Below are positions 26,023 through 39,182 of a DNA stretch of 64,000 bases, piece by piece. This DNA is from Ambrosia x helenae. Lineage: Eukaryota; Streptophyta; Magnoliopsida; Asterales; Asteraceae. The notes beneath the pieces are model-generated. The model had not been told where the DNA came from. It searched no databases and worked only from the letters and a program-made list of their open reading frames with translations. How positions within the stretch are numbered: the stretch's first letter is position 1; each line of letters begins with the position of its first letter. The DNA is taken from contig CM061231.1 of assembly GCA_030844895.1 (NCBI GenBank), forward strand, positions 157,571,889 through 157,635,888, read 5' to 3'. Made by a program: the position numbers and the translations under genes.

Positions 26023-29000
26023 ATGCGTCACTTGATCCGTTCCTCCCTTTATTCTCTCTGCTGTTGCTGGTAACTTAAACACACAATTCATTTCATCTTT
26101 ATATTTATATTTATATTTATATTTATATATTTCTGTTACTGATTATTTTATACGTAAACTAGAATCGAAGTGAAATTCATTTGTTATGATGATCCATCTT
26201 GTTTAGGTTTCAATGTTTTAGGATTATTCATTTCCTTACTATCAAAACTTGATAAAATGTTCTGCTGATGTTTGATAATTTAATAAAACCTGTTACTAAT
26301 TAAGCTTGTACATTGAGATGTTGTCCTGCATAGATTACATGTACCTTTTGCATAGACTATGATAGGAGTAGGTTCGAACAGCACCGGTTCAAATCAAACG
26401 TTAAAAAAAAGAGCGGAAAGTTTTACCGTTCATTCCGAATATAGATTTACCACCAAACAAACGGTAAAAATAAGATGCATCTAAGGTCGGTTTGTGATAC
26501 GGAAACACGTCACACAAACGAACAATAGGGTGGTGAATTATCTAGGTTGCGATAATACTTTCAAGTTGTGTATTGTGCTGTGTTTTTATGTAGGAGTTGT
26601 AATGATTGCTTATTGATAATTGCACTGTGTTCTCTTTATACTAGTTGATAGCAAGCAGGTCATATGGATCTCCTGGCAATCGTAAAACTGGAAAATCTTC
26701 AGTATTTTCATTGTTTAATCTCAAAGAGAAGAGTAAATTTTGGACCGAGTCTGTGATACGAAGCGGTATGCATGAATGCATCTTTTCTCTTCTTTTGTTG
26801 ATCTTTTCTATTTTGCAAAACTGTTTCTGTTTTTTTCTTTTGCTATCTTGTAATTACGTCTAGACGGATACTTGTAGATTTTGATGATTTGAAGACTACA
26901 ACGGTTGAAAAATCAAGCATTCTTAATTACACCAAGGCAGGTACTTATTTTTTAACTTTCACTCAACTCTAGTGGCATTTTTAACATTGTAGTGGTCCAG
27001 CGAAACATAATTAATTATCAAACTCAAGTATCTTTTTTTATGAATGGTGAAATGATATATTTATCATGTTATGACTTATGCATGCAAGAAGCATGATTTT
27101 TTTTTTCATTTATTTCAGGGAATGTTGCCAATTATCTACAGATTTTAGAAGTGGAACATATGTATCTTCCAGTTCCTGTGAATTTCATCTTTATAGGATT
27201 TGAAGGCAGTGGGAATCAAGGTATATGATAGTATGATACAGCTTTTAAGTTTCTCTGCATCCGATGACTTAACTCTTCTGTTCTTGAACTAATATCAAGT
27301 TGGATGCTGATGAATATACTTTTGTGATAATAATACAGCCTTTAAGCTAAACGCTGAAGAAATTGAACGTTGGTTCACAAAAATTGATCATATATTTGAA
27401 CACACTAGGATTCCACAAACAGAAGAAGTTCTTGCTTCATTCTACAGAAACAGGATACACAGAAATCATCAGCATCACCTTCCTCTTGTTAGTCACCTCA
27501 ATTACAAGTAATGATTCTACTCATTTTTCTGTTAACAAGTATATAGCTGCTGTTTTTTTTTTTTTTACTAATTTGTTGCCTTGGGGAACATTTACTTCAT
27601 CAGCTTCTCTGTACATGCTATCCAGACAAGTGAGAAAGTTAATTCCATTTTCGAGCATGCTATTGGTGTTTTCTCTCGTAAGGATGATGTTAATTATACC
27701 AGGTAGATCTCATCACCTATGTTTTTCTCACACTCTACATTTACTTCGGTTTATACCTCTATATTATGTGTGCCTGTTAATCATACCAGGTAGATATCCT
27801 CACCTGTGTTTTTTCTTGAAATTCCACACTTACTTTGGTTTATACCTTTATATTATGTGTGCCAAACTTTAGAATTAGTGTATAGCATCAGTGATACATA
27901 TTAGTCTCCTAGAGTTAGTTACACATTAACACCCCTTGGTTCTAAATAGCACAACCTGACAACCCAATTGTTTCGTACTTTGGTTTACTGTTTTGCTTTT
28001 AAGTTCCTGATCTTTACATCTATCATTTGCCATGTGTACATGTGTGTGTAACTGTGTATTATAACTAGATTTGCTACATCCACAATTCATTTGCATGTTT
28101 GTATTCAATGAATTACCCACCAAAAGTTACAAACTGTTAAGTTCATGACATACATTATTAGTTTACGGCTTTACACTAAAATATAGACTATATTTGTACA
28201 ATTATACCAATATAATATTTAACCTTTTTACTTTGTCGTAGGCTTACAACTGGATATTAGTTGATTCAAGTTGTAGGATATGTCATAAAGGCTAAGAAAT
28301 AAAGATCCTAAAATAGTTGCTTTAAACTACATATAAAGTTGTACCTTGAAGACACTAAGATCAGAGAATAAGATCTAAATATAGTGCTGACGTGCTGTAT
28401 TCCGCAGTATCTAAATTAAATATGTACTATGTAGTGAACTTAAGACAAATAAGTGAACTGGATATATATTTTAAGTTGTTGAATTTACCTTACTGCTGAG
28501 TGTTGGAACATCTTATGTGTGAATCTCTGATCTGTGTCAGGTTCCATAGTTTTCTCTTCAACTTGTTTTGATTCTTTTCTGTGGCCTATTGATAAATTGA
28601 AGTATTTGTGTACATTAGAAAATTTTGGAACATATGATTAAATTTTCACCATCCTAATTGAAAACTCCTTTTTTTGAAGGCATGATGGTCTTTGGCAAGT
28701 GGATGTTGATATGATGGATGTTCTGTTCACCAGCCTTGTGGAATATCTTGAATTAGAAAATGCTTATAATATTTTTGTAATGAATCCTAAGCGTGATGCA
28801 AGGAGAGGTAAATATGGATATAGGTGCGTATTTGTTTAGCTGTTTTTTTAAATTTGTTTTTCTCATCTTTTGATATGCTATTTGGTTACTGCTATATGGT
28901 ATGTATCTCTACAGTGTTTATCTAAACTTTATATCTTGTGTGCAAACATGGACATGCTTGTAGCTGATGTCATGAAATTTTGCAGGAGAGGATTGTCAGA

Positions 29001-32000
29001 GAGTGAAATAAATTTTCTCAAGGAGGTACTTTTATTTATCCTTTTATTGTGAAAATGTTAATCTTCTTTACTGGAGCTTTATCATAGGAGCTCATTTGTT
29101 TTATATTTATTGTAGGGATAATGGCATGTAATAGTTACATATTTTCACAAGTGTACCATTTTACACAACATGCTTTTTTGTACACTCTTGAGTTATTGAA
29201 CCTGTAAAACTAAAAGTATTCCACTTTGGTAATTGAACTTGGAAAGTGTGCTTCACTCTGGTAATCTTAATTTGTTTTCTTTGTACACAAAGTCATTAAA
29301 ATTTTTAAGGGTGGAACACATTTTACAAGTTCAGTGACCTGGGGTGTATGAAAAAACACACTGCATTGAACAATACACTTGTGAAAGTGTGTTGTTATTA
29401 CATGCCATCATCACTTTACTTCATAGTCCACTGGCTAAACATGCACACACTTTGTGTTTGGACGCACATATGGGCTTCTTAAAATGGTTATTAATTTGGT
29501 TAACTATTAAGCTGCTCTTTGATGACCTTAGGTAAGTTCTTATCTAAGAACAGGCAAGTGACCCAGCATATTTTTGTATGCAGGATAAAAGTTTACAAGA
29601 CAAAATTCTTCGGTCAGGAAGCGTGACAGAAAATGCTCTTGGTGTGTAGCAATTATATACTATCGTTTTGATATTCTAAACTCAATACTATTGGCTAAAA
29701 TTATGTCTAATTTGTGTTAAATGTTCTAAAAACAGCTATAGCTATGGATAAAATCAAGAGACCATTGTACAAAAAACATCCAATGGCAAAATTTTCCTGG
29801 ACAATAACAGAAGAATCCGACATGGTCAGTTCTCACATTTGTCATTAATAAGGTTGAAACCTAAACATGATTGAAGTCCAAAAGTCAAGCCACACTGTTT
29901 TCTAATAAAAATACTTGTTAAGCTCAAATGCAAGATTCAGTGGTCAAGCCTTGTTTTATGAACCTTTTCAAATCCAACTACACTATGTTAAAAGCAAAAG
30001 TGGTTTCTAAACATTTTTTTTTTCCTCACAATTGTCAACTTTTTGGAACAGACCCAAGTTTTGTAAGCTGGGCCTTTGTTAAGCTTTTTTGTTCAGTGTT
30101 CGTTTATTTATTTTTGTTTTACCATTTTGCATGGCTGTGCTGGTCCTGAGAATGGTTTTAATATTCCCAAGAATTTAATTCAGATAATCTCGTCTGTGTA
30201 AAAGCTTAATATGTTTAGTTTATATGTAGTTGTAACAGGTCTTGCTATCTATCATATGGTCTTAACATGTTTTTCTTTTTGCAAATTCAGATAGAATGGT
30301 ATGACGGTTGCCTGAATGCACTGAACAATGTTGAGAGACTATCCGAAAAGCAAGACGTGGCTGACATTATTCAAGCAAAAGTTGTCCAGGTTTGTCATAG
30401 TAAATATCAGAAATACATAAAGTTTAAAGGGGGCACAATATCTGAAAATCATTCATAGCTTCAAGCTAACTCTGTGCTATTGTTTCTTTTTGAAGTTGTT
30501 AAATGGAAAAAGTGAAGACATGAAGCTTCAATGGGCAAAGGACCTGAAATCTGGCGATTTGAGTGGTGTCCATGCAGAATGTCTTACAGATACATGGATT
30601 GGAAAAGACAGATGGGCATTTATTGATTTAAGTGCAGGTCCTTTCTCTTGGGGACCTGCTGTTGGTGGAGAAGGTGTGCGTACAGAACTCACCTTACCCA
30701 GTGTGGAAAAAACCCTTGGTGCAGTTGCAGGTACTGAATTACTACCAAAATACAATATTTGCGTTACTGTAGCTACATCCTTTTCATTTTGCTGACATGG
30801 AAGTGCTCTTGAGCTAGCATTTGTCTCTGTATGCTTATTTATTAATTGTGTTTACCTTGGTTATAGAAATTACGGAAGAAGAGGCTGAAGATCACTTGCA
30901 AGATGCAATACAGGAGAAGTTTGCTGCATTTGGGGATGTATGTATCTTAACAACCATTTTATCAATTATAAATGACATACTTGAATTTGGAGACATTATT
31001 ATGTTGTATTTTAGATGCTCTTTGCGTCCTATACTGTGGTCTTATCTACAAGGAAAGATAGGCCACTATATTCGTCAGCTTGTCTGATGTCTCAGATAGA
31101 ATGTGGCAAATTAAAGTATTAAACCTGCTTTTTTATGTTTAAATAAAATAATTACATTGATCAGAGTTAAGCTTCTCAGATTATCACAGTAATTAACAAA
31201 TTAATGGTTGGATGTTTTCTTTCTTCTCGATATAAAGTTTCGTTTATGATTGCTATCATCAGTCTTACATACGTTTTACTTCACTTTTCCAGAACGATCA
31301 TCAAGCTATAGATATCCTTTTAGCGGAGATAGATATATACGAGCTATTTGCTTTCAAGCACTGTTGGGGGAGAAGAACGAAACTTTCTCTCTGTGAAGGT
31401 ATATATTAGTTGAGCTTGTTGTGTGCTTAAATTTATTTTGTTAATGTTTTTTTGGCTACTTTCAATCATTTTGTGATTCTTTTACCAAATAGTCTTTTGC
31501 AAAATTTTAATACAGAGCTTGAAGAGAGAATGCGTGACTTAAAAACGGAGCTCGAGGCATTTGAAACGGACGATTCTGTTGAAGGCCATAAACAAAAGGC
31601 TGTAGATGCTTTAAAACGGATGGAGAACTGGAATTTGTTCAGTGATATTTCTTATGAGGTATATGATATTATCTGAGCATCTATAGTGGTTTTCTCTTGC
31701 TAAAAGTTGTGGAATAAATTGATACAATTTGCGTATAATGTTACAGCATTCCCACAACTACACAGTTGCACGGGATACCTTTCTTGCACACATGGGCGCG
31801 ACGCTATGGGGTTCTTTGAGGCATATTATATCACCTTCCATTGCTGACGGGGCTTTCCATCATTATGAGAAAATATCTTTCCAGTTATTTTTTATAACAC
31901 AGGAGGTGAGTTTATATTAATTAACGATGAAGATGAATTCTGACAACTACATATGAGGTAATCCTTAATTTTGTTTTTAAAATGCAGAAAGTCAGGAATA

Positions 32001-34600
32001 TCAAGTCTCTGCCTGTGGATATAAATGCTATCACGGCTGGACTTTCTTCTTTACTATTACCTTCTCAGAAATCAATGTTCAGTCAACACATGTAAGTTAA
32101 CCTTTTTGAATCAATATGTTATCATTTGGCTTTAGTAGCATCTGATCTTGATTTATATTTTGTAACCATCTGGCTATTGTGTTGTGTCATGATTGTAGGT
32201 TACCGCTTTCAGAGGATCCTGCCTTGGCAATGGCCTTTTCTGTAGCTCGAAGAGCCTCTGCTGTACCTTTGTTGCTTGTTAATGGAACATTTAGGAGAAA
32301 TGTTCGTTCATATCTTGATTCTTCTATTCTACAGCATCAGTTGCAGAGGCTAAGTGATCATGGCTCTCTTAAAGGTTTTTATTCTATATCTTATGCTTAT
32401 TATGTCAATAATCAGTAAAATTTAATATGCTGATGTTTTGCCACAAGATTTCATATGTTATTGTTATTAAATTTTTAGGCATTTGATTAATAGTGGGACT
32501 CTCATGTTCTATTCATATGCATAAGAGTAGCGTAATCTTTTTCTGATGTATTTGTTAATTTTTAACAACAAATATTGGTGATTTTTTTTTAACATTTGTA
32601 GTTGATGTAAACATCTTACAATTACACATTTTTTTTTAACTCAAGTTACAGAAAGTCCTAAACTTGCGGCTTGTAAATTTACACCTTAAGTAACTAATTA
32701 TTATTTTCTTTTGTAATTGTAGGGTCACATGCCCTTAGTAGGTCCACATTAGAAGTTCCTATTTTCTGGTTTATACACGGGGAACCATTATTAGTGGACA
32801 AACATTATCAGGCAAAGGCGCTTTCTGATATGGTTATAGTTGTTCAGTCTGACTCATCATCGTGGGAAAGCCATCTCCAATGCAATGGTCAATCTTTGTT
32901 ATGGAACCTGAGGTGGAATTTTTTTTTTAATCTATAGTTGTTTTTCAGTATGTAATCGCTAATCGTAAGTAATGAATATTTGCATCACTTACCTCATCTA
33001 TCTATATGCTACATTTAGGAGGCCCATAAAAGCTGCATTGGCTGCTGTTTCTGAACACATTGCTGGTCTGCTTCCACTTCATCTTGTTTACAGCCAAGCT
33101 CATGAAACAGCAATTGAGGTATTCCATATGTTGAATTCCACACTGGACTTTATTTTGCAGTCCTCTAGGATGAATCTGTTAGGATGGAAGTACTTTACTC
33201 TTTAGAAACATGAATATTTATGTTTTTGATTATTTCTTGCATTGTTGAAGAACATGAACTAATGTTATACACGTGGTTGGCTATATGTCAGGACTGGTTA
33301 TGGTCAGTGGGTTGTAGCCCTTTATCCGTCACTTCCCAAGGGTGGCATATCTCACAGTTTATATCAGATACAATTGCACGTAGCTATATGCTAACAACTC
33401 TTGAGGAATCTATACAGCAAGTTAACTCAGCAATTCACCGTTTACTGGCGGAACATACATGTATCCTTCACTTCTGCTGATAGTTGCACATGATAAATTC
33501 TTTAAATGGTAGAATATTGTAACCAAACGGTTGTCACGACTTGCCAAAATGATGTCAGGATTATACATGATAATAGCTGAACTCGAGCTTTACTGGCAAG
33601 TGGAAGTAGTAAGGTGCGGGTGGGTTGAGTATCAGGTCCATTTTTTAAGTTTATAAAATTATTATAAATTATCAATGTGCTAGTTCTGATTAAGGAAGTT
33701 ATTATAGTAGTAATCTAAATCTTTGAAGAACACAGGAGGATATATGCACTAAGAATAGACTTGGCACCTTCAACCAGTTTGACTCGTTGCCCTTCAAGCT
33801 AAAATTAATTTGTGATAAAATACAACCCAAATTGACCCATTCATAAGTAAATGGGTTGACATAACGACTATAGTTTTTTCATTCGTGTTATTTTTACTTG
33901 TTACATCAATTATCATTTGGTAATAAACTTTGGCAAAAGAGAGGTTCTGTGCTACTTAACACCTGCCAGCTGTACAAAGTTTTAAGGCCTTCCAGGCGCA
34001 TGAGCGAAGCTTGGTGGACAAATATAACTATGTTGTTAACCGATGGAAAAGAGTAAGTTAACATATGCCCTTTTTTCTTGCATAACACACTACACTTAAA
34101 CATCTAATATCACTTTCTTAATTACTTATAATTAACCGATATCTGTATATAATCCTTCAGATTTCAACTGTTGCTGGAGAACTACGGTATGTGGACGCAT
34201 TGAGACTTTTAAGTAGTCTGGAAGATGCTTCTAACGGGTTAGTCATAAGACAATAATATTTATTTCAATCAAGCTCATTCGGTTTTGACCCATTAGCCAA
34301 GCCGACCGGCACATTATGGATTTATGGGTCCTGTTACCAGGACCCACAAAATGAAACATAAGCAATATGCGAATACAATTTCTTGTTTTTCTTCTAATAT
34401 CATGTTTATCTCTTCTTATATTTTGTAGGTTTGTAGAGTATGTGAACACTACAGTAACCAGCCTGCACCAGATTCACTGCACCAAGCAGAGAAAAGTTAA
34501 GGTTGAGTTTGACATGACAACCATTCCCGCATTCTTGGTTGTCTTCTTTGTACTGTGGCTTGTGTTAAAGCCAAGACGGCCCAAGGCTAAGATTAACTGA
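26023..34600 (+). CDS. At5g58100-like membrane protein, 24 exons, 933 aa
   Basis: I joined 24 exons by GT-AG borders and reading frame: 26023-26069, 26659-26765, 26878-26940, 27119-27220, 27339-27507, 27604-27702, 28680-28823, 28986-29025, 29584-29641, 29736-29824, 30291-30389, 30496-30730, 30867-30937, 31293-31398, 31516-31658, 31747-31905, 31988-32091, 32199-32374, 32723-32912, 33019-33118, 33292-33460, 33970-34052, 34161-34237, 34429-34600. They sum to 2802 nt, an exact multiple of three. The product resembles Arabidopsis At5g58100 along its whole length (blocks such as FSWGPAVGGEGVRTEL, HIISPSIADGAFHHYEKISF, EDPALAMAFSVARRA). From memory that protein is called SPOT1 and was linked to pollen exine formation; its biochemical role is unknown. 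A short hydrophobic N-terminus (LYSLCCCW) may be a signal peptide, and one membrane span (about residues 905-923, PAFLVVFFVLWLVL) is followed by a basic tail KPRRPKAKIN. The ATG at 26023 is directly preceded by an in-frame TAG. Exon 1 is the least certain part. Pieces of this gene recur beside transporter copies B and C. Confidence 0.88.
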
Positions 34601-36579
34601 GGTTTTAGGTTACTTCTTGTTATTCTCCTTTAAATGATACGCGATTCAAGAGAAATAGGTTCAGACCATAGTCAAATGTAATTTTGTTTATGAAATTAAC
34701 AGAAAGGATTTTTGTTACTTATTAGTTTTTTATAGTTTCTCAATAATTATACCATCATGAGTTATAAGGCGTTCTTTGCGTTCGGTTCTAATGTATTTTA
34801 ATTAGTTCGCTTTTTTAGTTTGACCAAAATAAGCATGTGATCAATACAAAACCAAATTTAAGTCGAGAACTACATGAACCATTGCGTTCGGTTCTACCTT
34901 TTTAACCACTTTTTTACATATAATGTAACCTTGCAATTTGAAATTGTGGGGGAAACGTCATACCGCTAGACCAACAGGTCATGGGATGGGTAGACAGACA
35001 TTCATTTTAATTGAACATGTACATCTACATCTGTAGTGTCTGTTAATTCCTTCCCTTTGGTCTCAAATGGAAGAAACACAACACTTAGACATGCTACAAG
35101 TATTGTAACCTCAAACAGAATCACAGGAAGTGTTTGGCGGCAACCGCTACTCATCCCAACTGCTATCAGAGGGCACACCATACCCCCAATTTTGCCTATT
35201 GCTGTTGCTATTCCAACTCCTGTTGCTCTTAAGTTTGTAGGATACACCTATCAAATAACAATAATCATAAGATACCTCAAAATCAAAAATCTAGGATTTT
35301 GAAACCGTATTCGGGTAGTATTAATGTAGGATATACCTCTGGGGCATAGATGCATGCAACATTGAAACTCGCTGAAACAAACATTCTAGCTCCAAATAGC
35401 GAACCTGTGGTTGTCACGTCATTCTGATGGACGATCAATGGCAGCAATAGAACGAATCCTGCAACGAGCATGATTTCCATGGAGATTTTACGACCTACTC
35501 GGTCCAATATAAGAGCTGCTAAACCAAGCCCTGGAAGCTCTGCAAAACACACCATATCATCTAATCTAATCAGACTCAGGTAACACTTAATACAAGAAAA
35601 GTTGGATCCAGGGTACCTGCCAAGCTAGTGATGAATACATTTACATACAGGCTCGAATCGTTGATATTTTCTTCTGAGTGTATCTTGGGCGAGTCACAGT
35701 CACTTTGCGCCACACTTAATTGTGAAGTCAATAATATAATGCCATAATACGAAAATGTGTTGGCAAAGTACAAGAACCATACGAGAAGCGTTGTTCTGAT
35801 CAACTTTGGCGATAAAAGCATGAATACAGACGAGGCGCTTCTTTGAGAAGCGTTGGTTTTACTTGTCGTGGAAGAGAGTAACAAGGTACTGTCTGATGAC
35901 TCATAATAATCATCCTCACTAGTCATAGTCTTTATATGATCAGAAACAAGTAGGCCAACTGGGAGTTCTTTTTGGTTGAGTGCAGCTCCGTTTTCGAGGA
36001 TTTGTCGCGCCTCAGCTAATCTTCCTTGCGTGCAAAGGTATCTTGGAGACTCTGGCACAAGACCGTAAAACAGTAACGCCATGAGAGACGGAAGTGCAGA
36101 TAGTCCAAGGAGCCACCTCCAACCATATGTAGGCATGATCAACTGAAATAAAATCAAATTGTAAACTATATGGTGAGATGGGTCAAAAGGGGTTGGGTCG
36201 GGTTGAAGTGGTGGTTACTACCCATGCAAGTGAAGCCATTAGTATGGTTCCGAGTGTCCAAAAGGATGAAAAAACAACCATCCAAGCACCTCTGTTTGGA
36301 ATGGGAACAAACTCAAGAAACCATGATGAAAAGACATGGCCACAACCTGCACCGAAACCAACAAAGCAGCGAAGAATCAGCAATGATATATAATTTGGCG
36401 CGAACGCACTCAAAACCCGGCTAAGCTTGTTACTATAGCTACACCAAGAAATCCCTTCCTGAAATATGCCAAAACAAAAGGACCATTATACCAATGATCA
36501 AAGAGTGTTGTATGTTTGAACCTAAAACCTGGTCACTATACATGGAACTCATGTAAGAATAAATAGAGAGAGATTATTA

Positions 36580-37170
36580 GGCATAATAATATCCTTATGT
36601 TTATAACTGGATTGACAGAATTACCCTTACTAACTCATAATAATATCCTTATGTTTTTCCCGCTCATTTAATTTTATTCAAGCTCTCCTTAAGCCACATG
36701 ACACATCTACTATTAAATTATTTCACCCATTATTTTTAAACGTTAATAACTTTTTTAAATGTCATTTTTTTTGAAAAAAAATTGCACCAAATTAACGAAC
36801 GTTTTATTATCTTTCCAACAAGTACCATAGCGCTATACAAAAAACGGAAAAACGCGTTTTATTATCTTTCTAAATCAAGAAGTAAATCTTTTGTTGCAAG
36901 CAAAGTCTGTTTACTAAGGTCTGTTCCAGAGCAGTGAGTCTGTTAAGGAGATTTGTCTGAAAAAACTGTTACTTCAAACAGATGATGCTCAACAGTTTGC
37001 TTGCAACAACTGTTTCAGAAAGATCTCCTTAACAGACCCAATGCTCTAAAACAGACCTTAGTAAATAGACTTTGCTTGCAACAGATGTTTGACTTCTTAA
37101 TTTGGTATTTAGTAAACAGACCTTAAAAATGATATAGTCTTCCTGTGCATCGCACGGGATTTCACCTAGT
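36580..37170 (+). mobile_element. Helitron of the same family in intron 1 of transporter copy A
   Basis: The 3' end is a CCTGTGC..GCACGGG hairpin followed by ATTTCACCTAGT ending at 37170. Internal sequence 36720-36860 matches the inverted sequence of the elements at 598 and 3742 (for example TTAACGAACGTTTTATTATC). The 5' border is not clear. A foldback element sits inside it. Confidence 0.6.
36877..37098. repeat. Foldback element with about 76-bp inverted arms
   Basis: The left arm (36877-36952) and the right arm (37023-37098) are inverted copies: GTTGCAAGCAAAGTCTGTTT and its inverse AATAGACTTTGCTTGCAAC. The loop is about 70 bp. It lies in intron 1 of copy A and would form a long hairpin in the pre-mRNA. 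Confidence 0.75.
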
Positions 37171-37319
37171 AGGTGTATATAGACTATAGAGAGAATGAAG
37201 GTTGGCATAACATAACGCCACTCACAAAATCATTCCTTATTCTCTCTCTCAGTCCCATCAGAATTATACACCCTAAGGAGAACTCACAAAATTATTATAT
37301 ATGTAATAAAAGTTTACGG

Positions 37320-37352
37320 GTGCGGCCCCATCGCAACGCGCGGGTTCTGCTA
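37320..37352 (+). mobile_element. Degenerate Helitron-type 3' end
   Basis: GCCCCATCGCAACGCGCGGG then TTCTGCTAGA resembles a Helitron hairpin plus CTAG end but lacks the final T. It is 20 bp upstream of the intron 1 donor of copy A. Confidence 0.3.
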
Positions 37353-37936
37353 GAACCGGTAAAGGAACTTACTTTCTTCCATAAGAATCAGATACAACCC
37401 CCCAAGAATAAGCTCCAACAAGCATACCAGCAAAAGCCACAGTTGATATTAAACTTTCTTGATTAGCAGACAGACCCCACTCAGGCTGTATAGCTGGGCC
37501 CACAAAAGACAGAAGCATAACCTCCATAGCTTCTGCAACCCAACCCAGCCCAGAATATGCAAGCACAATATACTGAAACCTTCCAAACCCAATTACACAT
37601 AGTGCTTCATCCAGTGTATAACCAAACCCCCCTTCATTTCTCATCTGGTCAACCATCATCACAAATAATATCTCACTCAAACATATATATATTCATTTTT
37701 TTATATATTTTTTTTTGTGTGGATTACAAAGGAGTGGAAGATGATACTGAAATCTCGTTGACGAAGAGATTCGAATTAAATTTCAGGCAACAGACAAAAA
37801 GACAGAAATTGGGATTAAAAAAATAAATAATTAACGCACTTTGGCTCTTTTTTCTTTTCTTTACATTTTTTTCCATGTCCTTTTCATCACTTTTATTTTA
37901 TAAACTTTTTATCTAAAGCTTTATGAATTTTTTTTT

Positions 37937-38213
37937 GAGTTAATTGCCAATTTAGTCCATGAGGTTTGTAAAAAATTGCCACTTTCATCCAAATCTTTTT
38001 ATTTGGTCTATTTGGTCCCTGTGGTTTCATTTTTTTTGTCATTTTAGTCCCTGTGGACTAACAAGATTTGGATGAAAGTGGCAATTTTTGACAAACCTCA
38101 GGGACTAAAATGACAAAAAAATGAAACCACAGGGACTAAATTGACCAAAAAAAAGATTTGGATGAAAGTGGCAATTTTTGACAAACCTCAGGGACTAAAT
38201 TGGCAATTAACTC
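37937..38213. mobile_element. Palindromic MITE, 277 bp
   Basis: Ends GAGTTAATTGCCAATTTAG and its inverse CTAAATTGGCAATTAACTC. Arms of about 64 bp are nearly perfect inverted copies, and the centre holds further inverted pieces (CCACAGGGACTAAA). Flanks are T runs, so a target duplication cannot be read. Confidence 0.8.
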
Positions 38214-39109
38214 TTTTTTTTAAACTAAATTTCTTTATTGATGTTTTTTTCCCGTATGCCCCACTTACGGTATGCGCATATAATGTATATATGTGTGGCC
38301 CTTGGGGGGGCAAAAGTAAAGTTGCACTAGTTTTAACGTTATTTTACTAATTTCATGAAAATAACGTTAAAAACGACGGATGGTTAATCATGCATCATGT
38401 GGTGGCGTGGATAGCCAAAAGACAAAGGGGTATATGCACCGATTGGGTTTATCCCGATTGCTAAGTGTTTTGTGTCTTATGCCCAAGGCTTGATACCAAA
38501 CCACATCGAGCCGGGGGTTTCACTGGAAGCAGCCTCTCTATTCTTAGGGGTAGAGGTAAGACGGTCTACATCTTACCCTCCTCATATCCTGCGCTTTGCT
38601 ATAAGTGGGATTAACTGAGTATGATGATGATGTTTTTTTCCCATGTTCTTTTCATCACTTTTAAAGCTATATTATTTTAATCGTGGTTTTTACATTCATT
38701 ACCCATCCATTAGTTTTCAATTACCCTTTATTCTTTACGTTAGTTTTCAAAGTTAATGAATAATACTGACACTGTTAACTCACGCCGTTAGGAGGGCCAT
38801 TTTGTTATTTTTATGTTTTAAACAAATTAGCTAATCAATTTTTGGGTTGACACAAACATTGTGTTTTTTCCTTTTGGCTTATTCTTGTATGAAAATATAA
38901 ATTCATACCCAATAGGCCGATATACAATATACGTCTAGTTCAAAATGACAAACAATATATATTCACCGGTAATTATCCTATATGTTTATAAAGCAATGGC
39001 CATGAATAGTGCCTCTGCCACGTGGCAGAGGCTTATTGGTTTTTTTTTATTCAGCTTTGGCTGTTTTAACAATATATATATTGTAGTATACGGATATTAT
39101 AACAAAAAT

Positions 39110-39182
39110 GTTGATGGTTCAGTTGGTAAGGTGGTTGTTGTGTTTCACAATGTACCTGGGTTCGAGCCACGCAAACGGTTTT
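39110..39182 (+). other. tRNA-like stretch with A- and B-box matches
   Basis: TGGTTCAGTTGG fits the pol III A-box pattern and GGTTCGAGCC, about 45 bases downstream, fits the B box. This is what a tRNA-derived SINE head or a tRNA relic looks like. There is no complete cloverleaf I can fold by eye, and no SINE tail is evident. It lies just inside the 5' end of the Helitron and is missing from the later 620-bp units. Confidence 0.35.

Larger units (their letters stand above)
35002..37644 (-). pseudogene. NiaP: NiaP/OCT7-like MFS transporter, copy A, frameshifted
   Basis: Five exons, in minus-strand order: 37644-37373, 36458-36222, 36142-35617, 35539-35337, 35247-35002. The product matches Arabidopsis At3g13050 (nicotinate transporter NiaP, also named organic cation/carnitine transporter 7), an SV2-like 12-helix major facilitator protein. 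Visible motifs are WVAEAMEVMLLSFVGPA, the loop motif GVVSDSYGRK, VPESPRYL and DRVGRK. Exon 2 is 237 nt, against 238 in copies B and C. Where B reads GGGATTTTGAG and C GGAGTTTTGAG, this copy reads GGGTTTTGAG, which puts TGA in frame just after residues SLAGF. The remaining exons are open and in phase, so the lesion is recent or an assembly error. Intron 1 holds a Helitron end and a foldback element. The start at 37644 is chosen by alignment with copy C; in-frame ATGs also exist at 37656, 37659 and 37680. Confidence 0.82.

Noticed and set aside
36170..36424. Plus-strand frames opposite exon 2 of the transporters (also near 51318 and 56034)
   Set aside because: Antisense shadows of a conserved exon present in all three copies.
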